The translations under genes were made by a program, and so were the position numbers. A stretch of DNA of 64,000 nt from Flectonema sp. DT1601 (Eukaryota; Euglenozoa; Diplonemea; Diplonemida; Diplonemidae). The notes beneath the pieces are model-generated. The model had not been told where the DNA came from and did not search any database. It worked only from the letters and a program-made list of their open reading frames with translations. Within the stretch, counting starts at the first letter, position 1. Every line of letters starts with the position of its first letter. Location of the stretch: assembly GCA_964019425.1 (NCBI GenBank), contig OZ025803.1, forward strand, positions 372,001 through 436,000. The letters are read 5' to 3'. Positions 21,473-31,700 of the stretch are shown piece by piece.

Positions 21473-22340
21473 AGTATGTCATTTAGCTTATATTGACACT
21501 TAGCAACTCATCTTTAGATTTTCCTTTCTTTATTTCCCGCGCTTCGGGAGTTAGAGATAAGAACATTACTAATAGTGAAACACATAGCTGCAGAGAGCGG
21601 ACTTTATAACGTCCTTCTCAATGCTGTTTCTCTTACAAGAAAACAACTCTTGATGTATGAGAGAGAAAAAGGGAGAGAGAGAGAGGAGAATTTCAAAAAA
21701 AAGGGGGAAAAAAAAATCTTATTGTAACTTGTAATGCATAAAAAAAGGGAACAAAATAATACAAAAAAAAAAAAGGGTCAAAATCTTCACTGTTACAATT
21801 GCTATGATATGATAACAAGAAGGTACTGAAAGTAAATTATTCAGACCCAGGGAGTAATTAAATGGGAGACGAATGTATCAAGCCTAAGAACTTAAAATGA
21901 CTTTACTTAGGGGTTGACATTCGTGAGATAGATAGACTGGTTTTTTTATCCTATTTTTTAGTTAGTACTCGCTAACACCGTTAGTGTAAGCTACTTATTA
22001 TAACAAAATTCTGAAAACAAAAAAACGCAAAAAAAAAAAAAAAAAAGCTGTAAAAAATATAGAAAAAACAGCAAACTTTTTTTTGATTCCCTGTTCTCTT
22101 TCTTTTCATTTTTATCTTTAGAAGTCACATCTATATAAATAATAACTTTATCAAAAAAGTTAGTAAAAATTATTTGGCTACGAAGCCAAATACATCACAA
22201 AAACAATTATGCAAACCCACACGTCTCTAAGTCGCAAGGGTCTAACATTATTAATATCTTAATTAATTATGTGTATTAATTGGGGGGATGCTTAAGTTAA
22301 TTTAAGAGCTAATCCCTAGTTTGCTAGTAAAGCTGACGAA

Positions 22341-22358
22341 GAACAAATTAAATTGCTC
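22341..22358 (-). promoter_or_regulatory. Conserved 3' UTR hairpin of gene C
   Basis: Plus strand GAACAAATTAAATTGCTC, 92 nt downstream of the gene C stop. The stem is kept by a G-U pair and the loop differs by one base. Confidence 0.55.
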
Positions 22359-22450
22359 TTAGTAGCTTGTTGATTCCAATCTTTTTCAATTTAAATAATA
22401 AAATTATCCAATTTTACTGTATATCAGTATCGTATACGAATCAAAGTTTT

Positions 22451-25400
22451 TCAGAGAGTAATTGTTTCCGACTTATGCATTTCTCGGGTCATGGGAAGTT
22501 CAGTTTGCTCATCTGTGCCAACTCGGGTTTGGAAGTTTTGAAATGAAACACTGTCCTTCTTCTTCATTATAAATAAACCTGCAGCAACACCACCGACACA
22601 CAATGCAGCAATCCCAACCAGCAGCCACACCCACCAGTTGCTGCTGCTGCTGTCTTTTTTACTTTCATTACCGCCTGCTCCATTCTGTTGGTATTTCATT
22701 TCAACGATATCAAAGAAGTCAAGGATAAGGTTACGTTAATTAATTGATCTAACTTGTTAAAATAATAACATACCAGACTACTGTTCCCTGAATCTGATGG
22801 CACTACTGTACTTTGAACTGCATTAGTGTTTCCCTTATCCTGTTATATTTATTCCTTAATACCTCTACTTAGATACTTCACACACATTTGCAGTCAAAAT
22901 GATTAACAAATTTCAACAAAATGCTAAAGTGACAACAAATCAGAAGTGGATCCAAGAAGCTCAACATGGAATCAGTAAATCTGAGTACTATAGAGTTAGA
23001 GACATTCATATCTCGTGTTAGATGAAAGTCAGGCAAATAAAGGAAATCATCAAACAAGAGCAAGCGGGTCTAGGAAAACAAACCCCCGTCAAATGGAAAA
23101 TCTGTTCACACTTAAGCATGTTTCTACAACACACTCAAAGCATCCCCAATGCATTCAATATACTAAACAAGAATGGATACATACCGAAGTCGTGCACTCA
23201 GCAACGCCACCAACTTTCTCGCCTTCGAACATCATTCCATTCACTTCTTTGCATCTGCAAACGAAGTCGTACTTAGCTCCCGGAGCAGTGTCTGGATCAG
23301 TACAGGTCTGGGTATCAACAGGACAAGGTGGTACTCCTGCTGGAGGATTACATTCATCGAACTGACAGCTCATCACTGGCCTTCCGACATTCTCAACTTG
23401 GTCAGCTTCACAGGTACAAATAAAGTCACCAACCACGTTTACATCAGGGTCATTGCATACTTGATGTGCACCACAAGGATCGGCTGCGCACTCTCCTGTC
23501 TTTTCACAATTGGCAGCACCTCCGATCTTGAACACCCCATTTGCACAGGTGCAGGTGAAGTCATCCAAGCTGTTCGCCTGCGGGTTAGGGTCGTTGCATG
23601 TTTCCACCACACTCGGATGCCCGCTCCACGCACACGGGTTCTTCGAACTGCCCTGCTTACACTCGTCACATTCAGCCACAGCTGCACCGATGTTGTGCGT
23701 CAACCCGAACGGACACCGGCACTCGAAGCTACCATTTGCCACCCGATCGAAGTCGGTGCATATCTGACCTTCGCTACACGGGTTGGCAAGGCATTCATCA
23801 ACTCCACAATTAGCCTTCGCTCCAGTCGCGGTGGGGCCGTTGTTCGCACAAGAACAGACGTAGTCGTTGAGGGAACTGACAGACTGATTCGGATCCATAC
23901 ACTCCTGTTCTTCACACGGCTTGGAATCACATTCATTCTTCCCACACCTCGCAGGGCCATCAGTCCGATTCATTGAAGGGTCAGCCCTACACGAACAAAT
24001 GAAGTCATGGAGGACATCTGCGTTGGTGTTTGGGTCAACGCAGTCTTGATCGCTACCACAAGGCTGAGATTCGCACTCGTCATCGATGCACTTCGACACA
24101 GCACCTCCAGTTGACGTCACTCCATTGGGACAGGTGCAAGTGTAGTCTCCAATCGACGCAACAGTTTGCAAAGGATCATTGCATACTTGGTTCTGACCGG
24201 CATCACAAGGGCTGGCATCGCACTCGTTCTTCGAACAAGTGGCCGGACCATCAACTTGCGTGATTGTTGTGCTGGATTTGCAGGTACACACAAAGTCGTG
24301 CTGGCTGCCAGATGCCGTGTTGGGATCATTACAATCTTGGTCCATGTTGGTACCGCAGGGGTTCGTCAGAACAACACACTCGTCGATGTCACACGTTGCT
24401 GGAGCACCAGTGGCAGTCGCGCCGTTCGTACAAGAGCAAACATAATCCAACAAAGAAAGGGGTGTCTTCACCGGGTCATTACACATCTGACCAGGTCCGC
24501 AAGGGGAGGCGAGACACTCATCCTGCACACAAACAGCGGGTCCTCCCATCAGATCTCCAACATTCGGTGATCTGCATGTGCAAGTGAAGTCTCCAGCAGA
24601 ACTCACATCTTCATTAGCATCAGTACAATCCTGACCACTTCCACAAGGTGAGGCGTCACACTCGTTGAGAACGCAAGTAGCCAGACCTCCAACTTTGCTT
24701 CCCACCCCAACCTGACAGGTGCAAATGAAATCCATCTGACCCGCTGCAGTGCTGTCGGGATCGTTGCAAGTCTGACTTGTACCACAAGGATTGGCGGTGC
24801 ACTCATCCATGTTACCCATCGAGCAGGTAGCAGGTCTTCCCGTCTCCATCACATTTTGGTTAGGAGCAAGGCAAGTACACGTGAAGTCTCCAGTCGATGC
24901 AGCAGACTGATTCGGATCATCGCATGTCTGACTGCCACACGGAGACGTTGCGCACTCGTCCTCAACACACGCAGCAACTGGTCCATCAACCATCTTCAAG
25001 TTTATGTCGTTGTCACAAATACATTCGAAGTCGTGCAGTGAGTTGGCAGCTTGATTCCCATCATTACAAGACTGCCCGCTTCCACAGTTGAATGTTGTGC
25101 ATTCATCAGTCTCACAAGTTGCGAGTCCTCCAATGGCTGTAATGCCGTTGGCACACGCGCATGTGAAGTCGTTCAACGCAGAGAGCGAAGTATCCGGATC
25201 TACACAGGTCTGCGTTCCACAAGGCATCGCATCACACTCATTCTTAGTGCAAGTTGCAGGACCATCGACCCTTGTGAGAGACGTGTCTGACTTGCAAGAA
25301 CAGACAAAGTCATGCAGATTGTTAGAAGCAGTGTTAGGATCGTTGCAGTCTTGTTCACTGGTTGATCCACAAGGATTGGCATCACACTCGTTGTTGATGC

Positions 25401-26667
25401 AGGTCATCACAGCACCTCCGGTAGCAACGACTCCATTAGGACAAGTACAAGTGTAGTCACCAATGGAAGACAACGTCGGACTTGGGTCATTGCAAGTCTG
25501 GCTCTGGGAAGCATCACATGGGCTAGAGTCACATTCATTCTTTGAACAAGTCGCTGGACCATCAACTTGGGTGACTGAGGAATCCGACAAACAAGTACAA
25601 ATGAAGTCATGAAGGGAATTGGATGCCTTATTAGGATCGTTGCACGTTTGATCAGTACCACACGGATTAGCATCACACTCTCTAGTTTCACATGTAGCCT
25701 GACCACCAGTTGATACAATCGAAGGGTACATATCACAAGTACAGGTATAGTCATTACTCGAAGTAGTATCAGGATCGTTACATATCTGTCCAGTTCCACA
25801 AGGGCTGTTGTCACACTCGTTTGTTCCTGATGGAGGTGCTGCGCATCCACTTGCAGTCTCACCGTATCTGCCAACGTTGTCTTCGTATTGGCCACCAGTA
25901 CCCATAGCACCAACATTACCTCCGCTCCCGTAGTTGCAAATCATGTATATGTTTAATCCAAATCGTCCATCATTCTGACACAATCCGCATCCAACTTGCG
26001 TAGTCGCCTTCCAAATAACCTGGGTAAAATGACCAGTTGTTTGACTCTCAGTGAAAGTGTTGTAGTCCCAACATGCTTCCTCGTTACAGTACCAATCCTC
26101 AGCTCCGATTGCTGGGTCCCAGTTATGCACATCAAAGTTGGATGTGGTATATTTTAAGTTCTCACCGAGCCTGGCGCCGGCGTACGAAGGAGAATCATTG
26201 TGAAAAAGATCTTTTTGCTCGCAAGATTTCCGGAAACCGTCACTGCCAACAGAGTATGCAGCAATCCCAGCTTCGTAAACGAGAGGACAGGCGCCATGTT
26301 TAGCACGAAGCTCGTTGTGCTTCGCTAAAACGCTGTCAATCTGCCACTGCGCGAGTTCGGAGAAGCAAGCAGACGTAGTACGGCCAGTACATTTACCGGT
26401 CTTTGCTACGGTTGGTGCTGGGACTGGTGCACCAGGGGGACACGTGCAGTCACACCGCCCGTTGTTGCAATTGCTGAAAGTAACTATCTGCGCACATCCA
26501 TATTGGGCTGCCATTGCCTTGCAAATTAAACCGCCATCACATTCATCTGTGCAAACGGGTCCAGTTCCAACACATATTTCTTTCGTTGTCTTTAACCGAC
26601 ATTGTGCGCTTGCAAAGTCTGCAAGTAGAACCGTCCCAATGAGGACGCAGAACTGCGACCACTTCAT
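22451..26667 (-). CDS. Gene C: short CAP-EGF repeat transmembrane protein (3 exons)
   Basis: Exon 1 (26667-23185) encodes the MKWSQFCVLIGT signal peptide, Cys-rich leader, CAP domain and only 18 EGF-like units: one doublet in the first variable block and none in the second. Intron 1 is longer (about 345 nt) and unrelated to that of A and B. Exon 2 (22839-22774, 22 codons, DKGNTNAVQSTVVPSDSGNS and on) is a shorter stalk. Exon 3 (22684-22451) begins NGAGGNESKK, then a transmembrane helix (NWWVWLLVGIAALCVGGVAAGLF), a KKK stop-transfer and a tail containing VSFQNF. The spliced product is 1260 aa, the smallest intact member. It combines an A/B-type 5' half with the D-type 3' end. It shows the minimal unit set and helps define which EGF units are invariant. 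Confidence 0.85.
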
Positions 26668-26788
26668 AATTTGTGTTGTTAAACTTTTCAAATAGAATGA
26701 TTTCAATCAAGACAACCAATCTTGAACACGAATGTCACGATCGTCAGGACTCAAGACTCTCAGTAATCTCACCAGAGTAGCAAGAGAA

Positions 26789-26866
26789 GTTAGAAATGTG
26801 AATACTCTTTTGAATGTATCATATCCACAAAGGGATGCGTGTGAAGGTACTGCTGTGAGAAGAATA
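26789..26866 (-). promoter_or_regulatory. Type I promoter block of gene C
   Basis: Nearly identical to the gene B block, again 122 bp upstream of the ATG. Confidence 0.5.
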
Positions 26867-27178
26867 ATTATTTCATTTAACTTATATTGACACTTAGCAA
26901 CTCATCTTTAGATTTTCCTTTCTTTATTTCCCGCGCTTCGGGAGTTAGAGATAAGAACATTACTAATAGTGAAACACATAGCTGCAGAGAGCGGACTTTA
27001 TAACGTCCTTCTCAATGCTGTTTCTCTTACAAGAAAACAACTCTTGATGTATGAGAGAAAAAAAGGGAGAGAGAGTTAGTTTAGTTTAGTTAGCAAAATA
27101 CAAACTGATGACTACGAGGGGTCTGGGTAGCCCGCATCAGTAAGGACCCAATCGCGAAGATTGTAGTTTCATAGTATT

Positions 27179-27203
27179 GGCTGGAAGTGATCGACTTCCA
27201 GCC
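27179..27203. other. Perfect inverted repeat (10-bp arms)
   Basis: GGCTGGAAGT and ACTTCCAGCC flank a 5-nt loop. Just upstream, GGGTC (27119-27123) and GACCC (27145-27149) could also pair. The segment may be a structured RNA or a terminator-like hairpin, but no RNA family was recognised. Confidence 0.4.
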
Positions 27204-27349
27204 TCCACCTTGCCCAGAGGCTAACAGGTTGTAAACAACAAAAGAAAATAAAAGAGAAACGATCTGGGAGTGGGGGGAAGGTGAAAAAAATAAAAAATCT
27301 TCTTTCTTTCATATACATCTTTCTTTATAATACGACCACATGTGCCATA

Positions 27350-27560
27350 TGCCCACACTCCACGAAAGAAAATAGAAACCCCCGGAACAGTACCGAGGAT
27401 CGTTCACTCCCAGTTGTCCAAAGCATTATAAGTGTACTGTGGGCTTACCGAAAAGCTTTAGAAATGCACCACAAAAGATTTGGGCAGCACATAGCCATAT
27501 CACTCAGCAAGAAATGAAAACCAAAAGGATCAGGTAAGATGACAGTCAGTTTAAGGTCAT
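27350..27560. repeat. Dispersed repeat, copy 1
   Basis: This is alignable with 56365-56560. Shared stretches include CCACGAAAGAAAAT, GGAACAGTAC, GTGGGCTTACCGAA, CATATCACTCAGCAAGAAAT and AAGGATCAGGTAAGATGACAGTC, in the same order and spacing. Copies differ by scattered changes. The second copy abuts the P5A ATPase fragment. The nature of the element is unknown. Confidence 0.6.
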
Positions 27561-28271
27561 AACGGCGGACCTAGAGAGAGAGAGAGAGGAAATAATGTAG
27601 GAAAGATCAAAAAAAGATAAAATTCATCCCATAAATATTATTGCTGTGATCACAAAGACATATGGATAGAGAGATGAGGAAGTCAAATACATGGCGTACA
27701 GTGCATCGCTGATACAGCAAACTGAGCATGAGGTTAACTACTTAAAGAATTTAACAAAACAAAATTGAAAGACAAAATATTTCAACCAGAGAGGGTGGTG
27801 AATTCATCAAACATAGGAATTAGAAATGCGTATACTTGGTGCGGAACTTCATGAATTGAATCAGTGTTTACGTAGGGAACATGCAGGGCAGTAAATGACT
27901 CAATAAAAGAGTTTTGTTTACTTGGCTTCAACCGGAAGAATTAATTCCCAGCGCGTAACAGAACTCAAAAGAAACTTCAGATATTAATTATAAGTCATGG
28001 CACGGATTTATATTTTTATATAAATATAATTATATAATACTGGTAATAAATGTAATAAACTAAAAAAAAAAAAAAAACGAAAAACCCCGCAAGAAAAACC
28101 GCACCATATGAGACGCCGGGTCTATATCAACAATGTGCATAATAAAATACATATTTAGGGAAGCAAAAAATCATTTTGTAATTACGCATTCAAAATCCTA
28201 AAAGCAAACAGTCATAAGAATGCAAACAAACAGTAAGAATTTATCTCTAGTTTGTCAACATTACTGTCGCA

Positions 28272-28289
28272 GAACAAATTGAATTGTTC
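28272..28289 (-). promoter_or_regulatory. Extra copy of the family 3' UTR hairpin
   Basis: A perfect 6-bp stem (GAACAA/TTGTTC) downstream of the orphan tail exon at 28356-28460, in the same relative position as in intact genes. Confidence 0.5.
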
Positions 28290-28355
28290 TCAGTGATTTG
28301 TTGATTTCGAAAGTCTTTTGCAAAGCAAATTAAAATAAATGATTCTACGTGTATT

Positions 28356-28460
28356 TCAGAATTTCATGGGATGGCTCATGGAAATATCTGTCCGTTCTTC
28401 TGCGCTAAACTCTGCTCTAAAGTTTTGAAATGAAACATTGTTAAATTTCCTTTTAAACAT
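28356..28460 (-). pseudogene. Orphan duplicate of a cytoplasmic-tail exon
   Basis: On the minus strand the frame reads MFKRKFNNVSFQNFRAEF and on to SMSHPMKF and a TGA, matching the post-membrane tails of genes D and F (KNRNGVSFQDF..., NNSVSLQDF...). The transmembrane half and the exon 3 acceptor are missing, and the following 3' UTR is duplicated too. It lies directly downstream of gene D exon 3. It is probably a relic of a partial tandem duplication. It could only be used by read-through or gene conversion. Confidence 0.6.
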
Positions 28461-28601
28461 ATTTAGGGTAGCAAAAACATTTCGTTATTACGCACTCAAA
28501 ATCTCAAAAGACAAGTTTCGAACAAACTCAAAAGCAAACAGTTATAAGTACGCAAACAAACAGTAAGAATTTATCTCTAGTTTGTCAACATTACTGTCGC
28601 A

Positions 28602-28619
28602 GAACAAATTGAATTGTTC
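28602..28619 (-). promoter_or_regulatory. Conserved 3' UTR hairpin of gene D
   Basis: Perfect GAACAA/TTGTTC stem with a 6-nt loop, 93 nt downstream of the gene D stop. Confidence 0.55.
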
Positions 28620-28712
28620 TCAGTGATTTGTTTATTCACAAGTCTTTTGCAAAGCAAATTAAAATAAATGATTCTCAGTACGTGTATTTCAGAATTTCAT
28701 GGGTCAGGTTTC

Positions 28713-31700
28713 TTATAGTGCAACAAATTCAGTTTGATTTAACTCTTGACTCATTGAATAATTTATACGTTCTTCTGTGCTAAGTTCTGTTCCAAAGTCC
28801 TGAAAGGAAACACCGTTTCTATTCTTCCTCGCTACGAACAAGCCTGCGGCAACACCACCGACACACAGTAATGCAGCAATCCCAACCAGCAGCCACACCC
28901 ACCAGTTGCTGCTGCTGCTGTCTTTTTTACTTTCATTACCGCCTGCTCCATTCTGTTGGTATTTCATTTCAACGATATCAAAGAAGTCAAGGATAAGGTT
29001 ACGTTAATTAATTGATCTAACTTGTTAAAATAATAACATACCAGACTACTGTTCCCTGAATCTGATGGCACTACTGTACTTTGAACTGCATTAGTGTTTC
29101 CCTTATCCTGTTATATTTATTCCTTAATACCTCTACTTCGATACACAAATCTTCACACACATTTGCAGTCAAAATGATTAACAAATTTCAACAAAATGCT
29201 AAAGTGACAACAAATCAGAAGTGGATCCAAGAAGCTCAACATGGAATCAGTAAATCTGAGTACTATAGAGTTAGAGACATTCATATCTCGTGTTAGATGA
29301 AAGTCAGGCAAATAAAGGAAATCATCAAACAAGAGCAAGCGGGTCTAGGAAAACAAACCCCCGTCAAATGGAAAATCTGTTCACACTTAAGCATGTTTCT
29401 ACAACACACTCAAAGCATCCCCAATGCATTCAATATACTAAACAAGAATGGATACATACCGAAGTCGTGCACTCAGCAACGCCACCAACTTTCTCGCCTT
29501 CGAACATCATTCCATTCACTTCTTTGCATCTGCAAACGAAGTCGTACTTAGCTCCCGGAGCAGTGTCTGGATCAGTACAGGTCTGGGTATCAACAGGACA
29601 AGGTGGTACTCCTGCTGGAGGATTACATTCATCGAACTGACAGCTCATCACTGGACTTCCGACATTCTCAACTTGGTCAGCTTCACAGGTACAAATAAAG
29701 TCACCAACCACGTTTACATCAGGGTCATTGCATACTTGATGTGCACCACAAGGATCGGCTGCGCACTCTCCTGTCTTCTCACAATTGGCAGCACCTCCGA
29801 TCTTGAACACCCCATTTGCACAGGTGCAGGTGAAGTCATCCAAGCTGTTCGCCTGCGGGTTAGGGTCGTTGCATGTTTCCACCACACTCGGATGCCCGCT
29901 CCACGCACACGGGTTCTTCGAACTGCCCTGCTTACACTCGTCACATTCAGCCACAGCTGCACCGATGTTGTGCGTCAACCCGAACGGACACCGGCACTCG
30001 AAGCTACCATTTGCCACCCGATCGAAGTCGGTGCATATCTGACCTTCGCTACACGGGTTGGCAAGGCATTCATCAACTCCACAATTAGCCTTCGCTCCAG
30101 TCGCGGTGGGGCCGTTGTTCGCACAAGAACAGACGTAGTCGTTGAGGGAACTGACAGACTGATTCGGATCCATACACTCCTGTTCTTCACACGGCTTGGA
30201 ATCACATTCATTCTTCCCACACCTCGCAGGGCCATCGGTCCGATTCATTGAAGGGTCAGCCCTACACGAACAAATGAAGTCATGGAGGACATCTGCGTTG
30301 GTGTTTGGGTCAACGCAGTCTTGATCGCTACCACAAGGCTGAGATTCGCACTCGTCATCGATGCACTTCGACACAGCACCTCCAGTTGACATCACTCCAT
30401 TGGGACAGGTGCAAGTGTAGTCTCCAATCGACGCAACAGTTTGCAAAGGATCATTGCATACTTGGTTCTGACTGGCATCACAAGGGCTGGCATCACACTC
30501 GTTCTTCGAACAAGTCGCTGGTCCGTCAGTCTTTGAGATCGACGAGTCAGATTTACAAGTACAGGTGAAGTCGTGGAGCACGTTGGCTGCAATGTCAGGA
30601 TCGTTGCAGTCCTGTTCCGTAATTGATCCGCAAGGACTGGAATCACACTCATTCACTTCACACGCAGCCACAGGTCCTCCAGTAGTCACTACCCCATTAC
30701 CACAAGTGCAGGTGAAATCAGTGAGGGATCCAGGTGTCGGGTTCGGATCATTGCATACTTGGTTCTGACTGGCATCACAAGGGCTGGCATCACACTCGTT
30801 CTTCGAACAAGTCGCTGGTCCGTCAGTCTTTGAGATTGACGAGTTGGACTTGCATGTACAGGTGAAGTCGTGGAGCACGTTGGCTGCAATGTCAGGATCG
30901 TTGCAGTCCTGTTCCGTACTCGACCCGCAAGGACTAGAATCACACTCATTCACATCACACGCAGCCACAGGTCCTCCAGTAGTCACTACCCCGTTACCAC
31001 AAGTGCAGGTGAAATCAGTGAGGGATCCAGGTGTCGGGTTCGGATCATTGCATACTTGGTTCTGACTGGCATCACAAGGACTGGCATCGCACTCGTTCTT
31101 CGAACAAGTCGCTGGTCCGTCAGTCTTTGAGATTGACGAGTCGGACTTGCATGTACAGGTGAAGTCGTGGAGCACGTTGGCTGCAATGTCAGGATCGTTG
31201 CAGTCCTGTTCTGTACTCGACCCGCAAGGATTTGAATCACACTCATTCACTTCACACGCAGCCACAGGTCCTCCAGTAGTCACCACTCCATTACCACAAG
31301 TGCAGGTGAAATCAGTGAGGGATCCAGGTGTCGGGTTCGGATCATTGCATACTTGGTTCTGACTGGCATCACAAGGGCTGGCATCACACTCGTTCTTCGA
31401 ACAAGTGGCCGGACCATCAACTTGCGTGATTGTTGTGCTGGATTTGCAGGTACACACAAAGTCGTGCTGGCTGCCAGATGCCGTGTTGGGATCATTACAA
31501 TCTTGGTCCATGTTGGTACCGCAGGGGTTCGTCAGAACAACACACTCGTCGATGTCACACGTTGCCGGAGCACCAGTGGCAGTCGCGCCGTTCGTACAAG
31601 AGCAAACATAATCCAACAAAGAAAGGGGTGTCTTCACCGGGTCATTACACATCTGACCAGGTCCGCAAGGGGAGGCGAGACACTCATCCTGCACACAAAC

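Larger units (their letters stand above)
21274..22450. other. Spacer between genes B and C
   Basis: This 1.18-kb spacer has the gene B promoter block (21395-21472), a GA-rich tract (about 21660-21690), A-runs (for example 22031-22046) and the gene C 3' UTR. The part at 21480-21680 is almost identical to 26870-27070 upstream of gene C. Confidence 0.55.
26668..28712. other. Spacer between genes C and D
   Basis: This 2.05-kb spacer holds the gene C promoter block (26789-26866), a perfect 10-bp hairpin (27179-27203), a dispersed repeat (27350-27560), a GA tract (about 27572-27590), and an orphan duplicate of a family tail exon (28356-28460) with its own 3' UTR hairpin. No stand-alone gene was recognised. 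Confidence 0.55.

Noticed and set aside
29448-30251. Long plus-strand frames across the EGF regions (up to 267 codons, repeated in all paralogues)
   Set aside because: They are antisense shadows of repetitive Cys codons (tgc/tgt give gca/aca). They recur at 297-bp steps and lack domains or start context.
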